64,000 nt of DNA from an uncultured Actinomycetes bacterium (lineage in GTDB: Bacteria > Actinomycetota > Acidimicrobiia > Acidimicrobiales > RAAP-2). The notes under the pieces are model-generated. The model did no database searches and was not told the DNA's origin. It saw nothing but the letters and a program-made list of their open reading frames with translations. The DNA lies in assembly GCA_903870905.1 (NCBI GenBank), contig CAIQEU010000011.1:1-64000 (forward strand), in the 5' to 3' direction. This document shows, piece by piece, positions 24,895 to 33,027 of this stretch (the first letter of the stretch is position 1; every line of letters starts with the position of its first letter). Position numbers and translations under genes: made by a program.

Positions 24895-26562
24895 GTGACC
24901 ACCACGCCATCTGCTCAAGGGTTCAACCTCGGAACGGTCTTCACGACCATTGCTGAATCCAACCCCACTCGTGATGCACTCGTCCAAGGCGATCGCCGGT
25001 GGACCTACGCCGAGCTCCTCGACCGATCCCGCAAGTTCGCCAACCTGTTGGCCGCCGCATCGCTCGGGGCACACGTCGAGCGAGCAGACCTCGCCAACCA
25101 CGAGTCGGGCCAAGACCACGTTGCGCTCGCGCTCTACAACTCCAACGCCTACTTAGAAGGCATGATCGGGAGCTACCTCGCCCGGTGCGCCCCCTTCAAC
25201 GTCAACTACCGCTACGTCGGTGACGAACTCCGCTACCTCTTCAACGACGCCAAGCCCAAGGTTGTCCTCTTCCACGCCACCTTGGCGCCCACGATGGCTG
25301 AGGTCATGGCCGACTGCCCATCGGTTGCTCTCTGGCTCCAGGTCGCTGACGACTCCAGCAACGCCGTCATCGACGGAGCCACGGACTACGAGACCGCGCT
25401 CGCTGGTGCTTCGACCTCGCAGCTAGCGGTCGTTCCCTCCCCCGACGACCTCTACATCCTCTACACCGGCGGAACCACCGGTATGCCCAAGGGTGTGCTC
25501 TGGCGCCAGCACGACATCTACATGAACGCCATGGGCGGCCGGAAGATCGGCACCTGGGAAGAGGTCACGAGCTACGACGATGTGCGCCACAACGCCACCA
25601 ATGGCTTCGGGTTAAAGGTCCTCCTCCTCCCGCCCCTCATGCACGGTGCGGCACAGTGGACCAGTTTCATCATGATGGGCGATGGGGCGACGCTGGTACT
25701 CCCCACCCACACCAACCACCACGACCCCATTGACATTCTCCGCACCATTGAGCGAGAGCGCATCAACACCTTCAACACCGTGGGTGACGCCATGGTTCGA
25801 CCGCTCCTCGACGAACTCGGACGAGCCTCCTACGACACCTCGTCGCTGCTGGCCATCGCCAACGGTGGAGCGCCGCTGACGGCGGCGATGAAGGACCGGA
25901 TGAAGGCGACGATGCCGAACGTCATCATCTCAGACTCCGTTGGTTCCTCAGAGACCGGTGCTCAGATGTTCTCCAACTCCTCCAAGGGCGCAACGCAGGG
26001 ACAGTTCATTCCCGGACCCGGTGCAGTGGTGATCTCCGACGACCTCACCCGACTGCTCGAAGCAGGTGACCCAGAGATTGGATGGCTCGCCCAGAGTGGC
26101 TGGGTCCCGCTCGGCTACCTCGGCGATGCAGCGAAGACCGCTCGCACCTTCCCCGTCATTGACGGCGACCGCTTCGCCGTCCCGGGCGACCGAGCCCGAC
26201 TCCTCGACAGCGCTGAGATTGAGTTGCTCGGACGCGACTCGGTCACGATCAACTCCGGCGGTGAGAAGATCTTCGCCGAAGAAGTTGAAGGCGCCTTGGC
26301 TGGTCACCCGGCGATTGCCGACGTGGTCGTTGCCGGCCGGGACTCTGAGCGATGGGGCTCCGAGGTCGTCGCGGTGGTTGCCTTCAAGCCAGGTCTCAGC
26401 GCCTCGTTCGATGAACTGGTCGAATTCGCTGCGCAGCACATCGCTCGTTACAAGTTGCCGAAGGACGTGATCCTCACCGAGCGGGTGACCCGCAGCCCCT
26501 CCGGCAAGGCTGACTACCGCTGGGCCAAGGAACAGGCGACCACCGGGGCATCCATTCGCTAA
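24895..26562 (+). CDS. acyl-CoA synthetase (AMP-forming)
   Basis: A 555-residue adenylate-forming enzyme. Seen: P-loop-like YILYTGGTTGMPKGVLW, the acyl-pocket region LLPPLMHGAAQW, ISDSVGSSETGAQM, the hinge TINSGGEKIFAEEVEGAL, and the C-terminal SPSGKADYRWAK with the catalytic Lys. It resembles FadD-type medium/long-chain or cholesterol-side-chain ligases of actinobacteria; chain length is not decided. An upstream GTG at 24874 exists, but it lies ahead of the -10 hexamer, so GTG at 24895 is chosen. Its 3' end overlaps the convergent GNAT gene by four bases. Confidence 0.93.
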   Translation: MTTTPSAQGFNLGTVFTTIAESNPTRDALVQGDRRWTYAELLDRSRKFANLLAAASLGAHVERADLANHESGQDHVALALYNSNAYLEGMIGSYLARCAPFNVNYRYVGDELRYLFNDAKPKVVLFHATLAPTMAEVMADCPSVALWLQVADDSSNAVIDGATDYETALAGASTSQLAVVPSPDDLYILYTGGTTGMPKGVLWRQHDIYMNAMGGRKIGTWEEVTSYDDVRHNATNGFGLKVLLLPPLMHGAAQWTSFIMMGDGATLVLPTHTNHHDPIDILRTIERERINTFNTVGDAMVRPLLDELGRASYDTSSLLAIANGGAPLTAAMKDRMKATMPNVIISDSVGSSETGAQMFSNSSKGATQGQFIPGPGAVVISDDLTRLLEAGDPEIGWLAQSGWVPLGYLGDAAKTARTFPVIDGDRFAVPGDRARLLDSAEIELLGRDSVTINSGGEKIFAEEVEGALAGHPAIADVVVAGRDSERWGSEVVAVVAFKPGLSASFDELVEFAAQHIARYKLPKDVILTERVTRSPSGKADYRWAKEQATTGASIR

Positions 26563-27050
26563 TCCAGCCGCCGGATGAGGATCACGCGGGAAGCATCGTC
26601 GTGGAGTCCGCCTGCTCGTTCCTCGGCAACGAGCGCGGCGAGCTCTGGGCCGAAAGCACTGCTCGGAAGATCGTCGAATCCCCTCTGGCGATACCAGGGC
26701 GCGTTGAACGAGACCTCCTCGTAGGTCGACACCGTGAGTGATGGAGAACCTGCGGCGCTCGCCGCCTCGGCGGCGGCCTCGAGGAGCGAGGAGCCAAAGC
26801 CTCGACCCTGCGCAGCAGCGCGCACGTAGAGGCCCTCGAGATGGGCCACCCCATCGAGATGCACGACCATCACCACGCCACGGAGTGGAACCCCCACGCC
26901 GAGCGCCGCCAGTTGATTCGGGGTCTCACTCCAGCGCCGGGTCGAGGTGAACGCACCGAGCGACGTCTCGTCAAATCTCAAAAGCGCATCACGCTCCACC
27001 GCACGGAACCTCAAGCGCCCGAGGGATCCGAGGGGGCGAACGGTGGCCAC
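26559..27050 (-). CDS. GNAT-family N-acetyltransferase
   Basis: A 163-residue acetyltransferase: acceptor-side strands VVMVVHLDGVAHLEGLYV, the acetyl-CoA loop AAAQGRGFGSSLLEAAAEAA (Q/R-x-x-G-x-G/A), then NAPWYRQRGFDDLP at the fifth strand. Substrate unknown. GTG at 27050 directly abuts the stop of the upstream membrane-protein gene with no gap and no obvious ribosome site, so translation is probably coupled. It converges on the acyl-CoA synthetase gene. Confidence 0.8.
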   Translation of the reverse strand: MATVRPLGSLGRLRFRAVERDALLRFDETSLGAFTSTRRWSETPNQLAALGVGVPLRGVVMVVHLDGVAHLEGLYVRAAAQGRGFGSSLLEAAAEAASAAGSPSLTVSTYEEVSFNAPWYRQRGFDDLPSSAFGPELAALVAEERAGGLHDDASRVILIRRLD

Positions 27051-27845
27051 CTACTTCACAGTGATCGACCAGTACCCGCCGTTGTTGAAGGCGAGGTAGT
27101 AGGCACCGGTGGTCGGCACCTTGGAGGTGATGACCTCGTAGACCCGACCAGTGCCCACCAGCGCGGTCGTTCCCGGCGCTCCGTCGGTGGGCAAGAACAC
27201 GATGTTCGAGTCCTGCGAGATCGTCGGCACCACGACGGCCAAGAACTTCGAGGTCGGGGCCACATTGAAGGGCCCAATCACTGCGGCACCGGTGCCGGTG
27301 TAGAACGACGTTCCCGACACAACGGGTTCGTTGCGTGGCTGGGTAATGGTGACATCCCAATCGAAGTCCGCCGCTACGGTCAGGCCGTAGGTGCCTGCTG
27401 GCAACGTGAGGCCGAGAACACCTTTGTAGGCCGCCGTTGCATTCACGAGGACTCGGTTGGGCGCTCCAGCCTCGGTGAGGGCGACCGCGAAGTTCGCCGC
27501 GCACTTGCAGTGCATCTGGAAGATCGTCACGCCGCCCACCAGGCTGAACGTCTTGGTGGTGGCGGTTCCGCTCCCGCTGAAGTGAATGGGAGTGATTTGT
27601 CCAGATCCCGAGCCTGGAAGCGGGAAGGTGGTCGATGTCACCACCTTGGACGTCGCTGATGGCGTTGACGTGGTCAACTGCGAGTTGATGACGAGGGCCA
27701 CGACGGCGAGACCAATGACCGCGACGGCCAGGCGTTGTGGCCAGCGACGGGGCTGCTCCCACGCCGCCCAGTCAGGATCGTAGAAGCGGGGACTCTGCGG
27801 ATCCCGCGACGGCGGGAGATCCGTTCGCTTCCGAAGAGGTTTCAT
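27051..27845 (-). CDS. membrane-anchored hypothetical protein with outside beta domain
   Basis: A 264-residue protein: basic, Trp/Pro-rich cytoplasmic tail (about 1-38), one membrane span (RLAVAVIGLAVVALVI, about 38-55), a Ser/Thr linker, then an outside domain rich in strands with two Cys (MHCKCAANF) and repeats of polar turns ending GYWSITVK. The second half looks like a beta-sandwich binding domain, but I cannot name a family. ATG at 27845 lies eight bases after TAGGGT, with GAGG in between, so the leader is very short. The GNAT gene follows without a gap. Confidence 0.65.
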   Translation of the reverse strand: MKPLRKRTDLPPSRDPQSPRFYDPDWAAWEQPRRWPQRLAVAVIGLAVVALVINSQLTTSTPSATSKVVTSTTFPLPGSGSGQITPIHFSGSGTATTKTFSLVGGVTIFQMHCKCAANFAVALTEAGAPNRVLVNATAAYKGVLGLTLPAGTYGLTVAADFDWDVTITQPRNEPVVSGTSFYTGTGAAVIGPFNVAPTSKFLAVVVPTISQDSNIVFLPTDGAPGTTALVGTGRVYEVITSKVPTTGAYYLAFNNGGYWSITVK

Positions 27846-27934
27846 AGCCTCATACCCTACTCATGCAGGAGGAACGTTACGATACGGTGCCGCGACAAGT
27901 CCGTAAACTGCTCTCAGGAGATTCAAACTGCTGC

Positions 27935-28010
27935 TGGTGGAGGTGAAGGGAATCGAACCCTCGACCTCTACATTGCGAACGTAGCGCTCTGCCAACTGAG
28001 CTACACCCCC
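27935..28010 (-). tRNA. tRNA-Ala (anticodon CGC)
   Basis: The minus strand folds as a full cloverleaf: acceptor GGGGGTG/CACCTCC, D-arm GCTC..GAGC, anticodon stem CTACG/TGTAG around the loop TTCGCAA (anticodon CGC), T-arm GAGGG-TTCGAAT-CCCTT, discriminator A, and an encoded CCA at 27935-27937. It reads GCG alanine codons, common in this GC-rich genome. TAGGCT at 28022-28027 on the minus strand is a likely -10. Confidence 0.97.
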
Positions 28011-28049
28011 AGCAAAAGAGCAGCCTAGCCCGGCTGGCCAGTGCGTCGG

Positions 28050-28610
28050 TCAGAAGCCCGTCGCCGCTTCGTGCCAGTCGTCGATGGCCTCCGGCCGTGG
28101 GTGTACCACCCTGCGGTGCTCGGGTGCCTTCACCGAGAGGACCACCAGGGCGCCGAGGTAGGCCATGAAGCACAATCCCGTCACCCCAGCCGCTCCGATC
28201 GCGAGTGTGCTCCCCGTGAAGACGGCGACGCCGGTGACGACCACCGCGCTGAGGCCCAAACCAAGCAGCATGTTGCGTCGCCGGAGCGCTGCTGCGCGAC
28301 GGCGGCGTCGTGCAGGATTTCCTGCCGACGGAAGACCACTGCGGACCGGCACTCGGTCGAAGCATGCGCCAGAGTCTTCGTCGACATAGGGATCGGCGGC
28401 GTCATCCACCCCACTGACGGGTCGGAGGAGGACGAGTTCAGGGCGACGAGCGGAGAACGCCTCGCTCGATCGATCGAGGAGATGGAGCGAATCGTGGAAG
28501 GTGTCGATTCGGTCGACGGCGCGGTAGTCCCGAACCCGACGCACCACGATGGGGGTGAGCACCGCAATCCACAAGAGGGCCAGAATGGGCAGAACCACGG
28601 TGGTTGGCAT
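28050..28610 (-). CDS. SepX/GlpR-like membrane protein
   Basis: A 186-residue protein: N-terminal membrane span (about 5-20), a cytoplasmic loop beginning RRVRDYRAVDRIDTFHDSLHLL, a highly basic run ARRRRRAAALRRRN, then two spans (about 112-160) and a short tail. This architecture and the motif order match the SepX/GlpR family (cell division protein of Streptomyces; gephyrin-like receptor in corynebacteria), which tethers Glp near the division site. Similarity is judged by eye and is modest. ATG at 28610 has GGGG upstream and TAGGTT at 28640-28645 is a probable -10. The tRNA-Ala gene is next downstream. Confidence 0.55.
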   Translation of the reverse strand: MPTTVVLPILALLWIAVLTPIVVRRVRDYRAVDRIDTFHDSLHLLDRSSEAFSARRPELVLLRPVSGVDDAADPYVDEDSGACFDRVPVRSGLPSAGNPARRRRRAAALRRRNMLLGLGLSAVVVTGVAVFTGSTLAIGAAGVTGLCFMAYLGALVVLSVKAPEHRRVVHPRPEAIDDWHEAATGF

Positions 28611-28674
28611 GGCGGTTCCCCCCTTCGCTCACTTCGAGCAACCTACCTTCGCGAGGGGAAAATGTGGTGGATCC

Positions 28675-29463
28675 TCAGCGCAGCGCGTGGGCCCCAAAGC
28701 GTCCGTCTGTGGTGGTCACGGTGAGGGGAAGGTTGAAGCACGTGCTGATCGTGGCTGACGTCATGACCTCAGCAATGGGCCCTGCCGCCAGTAGCTGCCC
28801 AGAGCGCAGCACGAGGGCGTGGGTCATCGAGCGAGGGATCTCTTCCACGTGGTGGGTGACGAGCAGCATCGCTCGGTCCGGGTGGTCGTGCGCGAGGGCA
28901 TCGAAGCGTCCGAGGAGACGCTCACGAGCGCCGAGGTCGAGTCCTGCGGACGGTTCATCGGCGAGGAGGAGAGGAGGATCAGCGAACAGTGCTCGGGCGA
29001 GGAGGACCTGTTGCCGCTCGCCGTCGGAGAGGGCGCCGAGACGGTGGTCCGCCAGTGCACCGACACCGACCCGTTCGAGCGTGGCTCGAGCGGCGTCAAC
29101 CTCCGTGGTCGTCGTGGTCCGCCACCATGGCTCGAGCGAACCGTCGAGTCCACCAATGACCACGTCGAGCGCCGACAGGTCCGTGCGCAGTTGCCGGGTC
29201 AGCGCGCTCGACACGAGGCCGATCCTCGCCCGTAGCTGGCGAAGGTCGACGCGACCGACTCGTTCGCCGAGGAGATCAACCCTGCCGGACGTGGGCAGGA
29301 GGCGCGCCGCGCAAATGGTGAGGAAGGTGGTCTTCCCCGAACCATTCGCCCCGAGCACCACCCACCGCTCGCCGACGCCTATGGCAAGGTTGTCAATGGC
29401 CAAGATGGTTCGGCCGTCGCGAACGACCGAGAGGTCATGGACGGCTATGACCGAAGCCGTCAT
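28675..29463 (-). CDS. ABC transporter ATP-binding protein
   Basis: A 262-residue stand-alone ATPase. Walker A is GANGSGKTT, the signature is LSDGERQQVLLARAL, Walker B is LLLADEPS, and the switch His lies in LLVTHHVEEIP. The close fit to YlmA/ModF-like iron-molybdenum group ATPases (short linker, THHxEEIP) is noted. No permease or binding protein gene is adjacent, so its partner is elsewhere or absent. The ATG at 29463 overlaps the cysH stop by four bases (ATGA); the frame extends to 29556 inside cysH but that part is not ABC-like. Confidence 0.88.
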   Translation of the reverse strand: MTASVIAVHDLSVVRDGRTILAIDNLAIGVGERWVVLGANGSGKTTFLTICAARLLPTSGRVDLLGERVGRVDLRQLRARIGLVSSALTRQLRTDLSALDVVIGGLDGSLEPWWRTTTTTEVDAARATLERVGVGALADHRLGALSDGERQQVLLARALFADPPLLLADEPSAGLDLGARERLLGRFDALAHDHPDRAMLLVTHHVEEIPRSMTHALVLRSGQLLAAGPIAEVMTSATISTCFNLPLTVTTTDGRFGAHALR

Positions 29464-30122
29464 TCGTGGAGTCCACACTCCACTTTGCCCGTGCCTGACC
29501 ATCGCCCAGCTCGGGGATCCTCGTCCGGGGCGGTCGGTCGAGTCGTCGGCGCGCAACCAATCGATCGGTAGCCCTGCGACATAAGGGGATGGGTGAGGAG
29601 GTTGTGGTCAGCCTCGTAGGTGGCGATGTCCTCGTCGGTCCAAGTCGCCATGGGGTTGAGCTTCACGAGGCCGAAGTTGTGGTCGTAGCTCACAATGGGG
29701 GCGGCAGTCCTCGTGGTCGCGTCGACGCGCTTCAGCGCCGTGATCCATGCCGCCTTGCCAGCAACGGCAGCTTTGAGGGGTCCAACCTTCCTCCGCTTGC
29801 AGCACTCATCCGTCCCACACGGCCAGGCTGCAGCATCCGGTCCCGGGTGTGTCACCGTCAGGTTGAGGTCGTAGTGGGCTCGAACCTGCTCGACGAAGGC
29901 GAGGGTCTCGGGGAAGTGCGCCTCAGTGTCGAGGAAGACCACCTCGACCGTCGGCGCAATGGCCACGGCGAGATCCACCAGCACGATGTCTTGGAACGAG
30001 CAGGCGATAGCGAGGTCATCGCCGAACTGCTCGACAGCCCAGCGCAGCACCTTGGAGGCTGGTGCGGTCTCAAACCCTGCCGAGATCGCCGCTAATTCTG
30101 CTTCGGTGAAGCTGACGGTCAT
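29460..30122 (-). CDS. cysH: adenylyl-sulfate reductase (assimilatory, 4Fe-4S type)
   Basis: Reduces adenylyl sulfate to sulfite. The 220-residue protein has the PAPS/APS-binding CSFQDIVLVDLA, the Fe-S cluster cysteines as CGTDECC and later GCAP...ECGLH, and the C-terminal catalytic ECGLH. The Cys-Cys pair marks the APS-specific actinobacterial and plant-like form, which needs no CysC kinase. The start at 30122 has AAGGAG eight bases upstream; the frame extends to 30191, but that part crosses the promoter. Divergent from cysDN; the ABC ATPase gene overlaps its end. Confidence 0.95.
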   Translation of the reverse strand: MTVSFTEAELAAISAGFETAPASKVLRWAVEQFGDDLAIACSFQDIVLVDLAVAIAPTVEVVFLDTEAHFPETLAFVEQVRAHYDLNLTVTHPGPDAAAWPCGTDECCKRRKVGPLKAAVAGKAAWITALKRVDATTRTAAPIVSYDHNFGLVKLNPMATWTDEDIATYEADHNLLTHPLMSQGYRSIGCAPTTRPTAPDEDPRAGRWSGTGKVECGLHE

Positions 30123-30160
30123 CGCTCGTGCTCCTTCATCCGCACTCGGCGGCATCGCTT

Positions 30161-30188
30161 TCCCTACAACTCTGACTAAGATAGTCAA
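30161..30188 (-). promoter_or_regulatory. cysH promoter with overlapping palindromic operator
   Basis: On the minus strand TTGACT (30183-30188), a 16-base spacer and TAGGGA (30161-30166) form a promoter for cysH. The palindrome TGACTA-AGA-TAGTCA at 30173-30187 covers its -35 and also contains TAAGAT (30177-30182), a possible -10 for the divergent cysD. A single regulator could therefore control both operons. Confidence 0.55.
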
Positions 30189-30240
30189 CAATCAACGGAT
30201 GCCCCTGCGCGTCCTCGCTTCGAGGAGTTTTGCCGCCATC

Positions 30241-31179
30241 GTGACCGCTCAAGAGACGACCGTCCATCGGCCGAAGGACGCCCATGGGGTCCACCATCTC
30301 GACCTCCTCGAGAGTCAGGCAATCTTCATCCTCCGAGAGGTGGCTGCCGAGTGTGAGCGACCCGTCCTGCTGTTCTCAGGCGGCAAGGACTCAGCCGTGC
30401 TCTTGCACTTGGCCGTGAAGGCATTCCGTCCGGCAGGTTTCCCGTTCCCGATGATGCACGTTGACACCGGCCACAACTTCCCCGAGGTGTTGGCCTTCCG
30501 TGACCACATGGTCGAAGTGCTCGGCGAGCGCCTCATCGTGGCGTCGGTCCAAGACTCGATCGATCGAGGTCGGGTTGCCGATCCCGGCGAGAACGGGTCA
30601 CGCAACCGACTCCAGACCACCACGCTGCTCGACGCCATCACCGAGCACAAGTTCGATGCCGCCTTCGGTGGTGCTCGACGGGACGAGGACAAGGCTCGAG
30701 CCAAAGAACGGGTGCTGTCGTTCCGAGACGCGTTCGGCCAGTGGGAGCCTCGAAAGCAGCGCCCGGAACTGTGGCACCTCTACCAAGGCAAGGTCCTCCC
30801 TGGCGAGCATCTGCGCGCCTTTCCCCTGTCGGACTGGACCGAACTCGACGTGTGGCAGTACATCGCACGTGAGCGCATTGAACTGCCGTCGATCTACTAC
30901 GCCCACGAACGTGACGTCGTCGAACGCGACGGCATGCTGCTCGCCGTGAGCGAGTTCGTCCACCCGAGAGAGGGCGAGGCGGTGCAGCGCCTCTCGGTCC
31001 GCTTCCGCACCGTGGGTGACGCCACGTTGACCGGAGCGGTTCGCTCAACCGCCACCACGGTTGACGAGGTCATTGCTGAGGTGGCTGGCTCCACCGTGTC
31101 CGAACGTGGCGCCACTCGAGGCGACGACAAGTTCTCTGAAACTGCCATGGAAGATCGTAAGCGCGAGGGGTACTTCTAG
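30241..31179 (+). CDS. cysD: sulfate adenylyltransferase small subunit
   Basis: With CysN forms ATP sulfurylase, which makes adenylyl sulfate from ATP and sulfate. The 312-residue product has HHLDLLESQAIFILREVA, the PP-loop LLFSGGKDSAVLLHL, FGGARRDEDKARAKER and ends MEDRKREGYF, all family standards. The frame runs far upstream through the cysH region; the GTG at 30241 (GAGGAG 13 bases before) gives the usual length before HHLDLLE, and the ATG at 30199 is the alternative. cysN starts two bases after the stop. Confidence 0.95.
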   Translation: MTAQETTVHRPKDAHGVHHLDLLESQAIFILREVAAECERPVLLFSGGKDSAVLLHLAVKAFRPAGFPFPMMHVDTGHNFPEVLAFRDHMVEVLGERLIVASVQDSIDRGRVADPGENGSRNRLQTTTLLDAITEHKFDAAFGGARRDEDKARAKERVLSFRDAFGQWEPRKQRPELWHLYQGKVLPGEHLRAFPLSDWTELDVWQYIARERIELPSIYYAHERDVVERDGMLLAVSEFVHPREGEAVQRLSVRFRTVGDATLTGAVRSTATTVDEVIAEVAGSTVSERGATRGDDKFSETAMEDRKREGYF

Positions 31180-31181
31180 TC

Positions 31182-32465
31182 ATGACTGAACTCCTCGATC
31201 CCACCACCTCGAGCCTGCTGCGCTTCGCGACCGTTGGCTCGGTCGATGATGGCAAGTCGACGCTGATCGGCCGCCTCCTCGTCGACACCAAGCAGCTCTT
31301 CGACGACCAGCTCGACGCCGTTGCCGAGGCATCGATTCGTCGTGGCACCGGTGACGTCGACCTCTCCTTCGTGACCGATGGCCTCCGAGCTGAGCGCGAG
31401 CAGGGCATCACCATCGACGTGGCGTATCGGTACGCATCGACGCCAACCCGCAAGTTCGTCATCGCCGACTGCCCCGGGCACGTGCAGTACACCCGCAACA
31501 TGGCAACCGGCGCCTCGACCGCTGACCTCGCCCTCGTGGTCATCGACGCCCAGTCGGGCCTCAAGGAGCAGACGCGGCGCCACTGCTGCATCGCTGCGCT
31601 CCTCGGCGTCTCAGAGTTCGTGGTCTGCGTGAACAAAATGGACCTCATCTCGTGGGACGAGGGAGCGTTCAGGACCATCGCCGCTCAAGTGGCAGCGTTC
31701 ACCGAACACCTCGGCGTGCGCTCGACCACCGTGATCCCGATCTCTGCGCTCCTCGGCGACAACGTTGCCGAACGCTCCAGCTCGACCCCGTGGTTCGACG
31801 GACCAACCGTCCTCGAGGCACTCGAAGGTGCAACTGCAGGGAACTGGGCAGGCGCCGGCATCCACCGCACCACTGGCCGGCTTCCGGTGCAGTGGGTCAT
31901 CCGCCAGGTCGGCGAGCGTCGCTCCTACGCCGGCATGGTGACCGGAGCTCCACTGTCCAAGGGCCAAGAAGTGGTCGTGCTCCCCCTCGGACAGCGCACC
32001 ACCATCACGAAGATCGAGACCTACGACGGCGAACTCGAGACGGCTGAGCCCGGCATCTCGGTGGCCGTGCACCTAAAGGGTGACTTCGACGTCACCCGAG
32101 GAGAGTGCATCGCCGCAGTCGAGAACCCCCCGATGGTGACGTCAACGCTCGAGACCACGGTCTGCTGGTTCGGCGCCCAACCCTTGCGCGCCGGTGACCG
32201 ACTCCGGATCAAGCACACCACGCAAACCACCCTCGCCCGGGTGACTGCTGTGGACGCCGTGGTGGACATCAACACCTTGACGCTCACCCCTGCAACGGAA
32301 CTCGTCGAGAACCAGATCGGCGTTGTCCACCTCCAGACCGCTGCACCCCTCGCCGTCGACCCCTACGCCGCCAACCGCATGACGGGATCGTTCGTGTTGA
32401 TCGACGAGCGTGATCACGCCACGGTGGCCGCAGGTCTCGTCGGCCTGCCGCAGATCCTCGCCTGA
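31182..32465 (+). CDS. cysN: sulfate adenylyltransferase large subunit (GTPase)
   Basis: A 427-residue EF-Tu-like GTPase that drives APS synthesis. G1 is VGSVDDGKSTL, G2 region EREQGITIDVAYRY, G3 DCPGHVQYTRNM, G4 NKMDLISW. It ends with the beta-barrel domains and has no fused CysC kinase, which agrees with the APS-type reductase cysH nearby: PAPS is not needed on this route. ATG at 31182 lies two bases behind cysD. The transcript faces a membrane-protein gene 11 bases away. Confidence 0.96.
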   Translation: MTELLDPTTSSLLRFATVGSVDDGKSTLIGRLLVDTKQLFDDQLDAVAEASIRRGTGDVDLSFVTDGLRAEREQGITIDVAYRYASTPTRKFVIADCPGHVQYTRNMATGASTADLALVVIDAQSGLKEQTRRHCCIAALLGVSEFVVCVNKMDLISWDEGAFRTIAAQVAAFTEHLGVRSTTVIPISALLGDNVAERSSSTPWFDGPTVLEALEGATAGNWAGAGIHRTTGRLPVQWVIRQVGERRSYAGMVTGAPLSKGQEVVVLPLGQRTTITKIETYDGELETAEPGISVAVHLKGDFDVTRGECIAAVENPPMVTSTLETTVCWFGAQPLRAGDRLRIKHTTQTTLARVTAVDAVVDINTLTLTPATELVENQIGVVHLQTAAPLAVDPYAANRMTGSFVLIDERDHATVAAGLVGLPQILA

Positions 32466-32476
32466 GGACTCTGAGC

Positions 32477-32956
32477 TCAGCCTGGCTGGATCACCATCAC
32501 CACAGCGGCGAGGGCGATGACCACGCCGACGGCACGACCCATGGCTGCGGTTCGCTTGGCCGCAGCGACGACGCCACCCCAGGACCCGTCGAGGTTGGCA
32601 CGGATCGACGCTTCTCCCTTGAGCACGCCGACTTCAAGGTGGGCGATGGCGATGATCCACAGCACGAGTCCGATGATGACCCATACGTCGCTCGCCCGGA
32701 CCGAGCCCCGAGAGCTGGCGATGAGCAGACCGCCACTGATCGGGACGAGGTAGAGCAGGCGGGAGAAGATCACCGACGCAGTGCCGTAGTAGCGCCGCTG
32801 GACGTCGGTCATCGCTGCTCCGTCTGGGAGCGACGCCAAGATCCTGGCCTCGCGGACGGCCATGGCCACCTGCAAGAGCGCGACCACGGCGATGAGGACG
32901 TGGACGACAAGCAGCGTTGCGTAGAGGGGTGAGGTGTCAACGGCTGCGATCACCAT
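32477..32956 (-). CDS. four-span membrane protein (DUF2269-like)
   Basis: A 159-residue protein with spans at about 12-32, 62-82, 88-110 and 138-157, and a cytoplasmic loop with YYGTASVIFSRLLYLVPISGG. The layout fits the DUF2269-like integral membrane proteins, function unknown. ATG at 32956 follows a purine-rich AATGGA. It is divergent from galT over about 70 bases. Confidence 0.65.
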   Translation of the reverse strand: MVIAAVDTSPLYATLLVVHVLIAVVALLQVAMAVREARILASLPDGAAMTDVQRRYYGTASVIFSRLLYLVPISGGLLIASSRGSVRASDVWVIIGLVLWIIAIAHLEVGVLKGEASIRANLDGSWGGVVAAAKRTAAMGRAVGVVIALAAVVMVIQPG

Positions 32957-33027
32957 TCCATTGTTGCCGAACGCCGCAGCATCTCCGATACTCTCTCCAC
33001 AGGACCACCTCAGGCTGGAGCAGCGAC

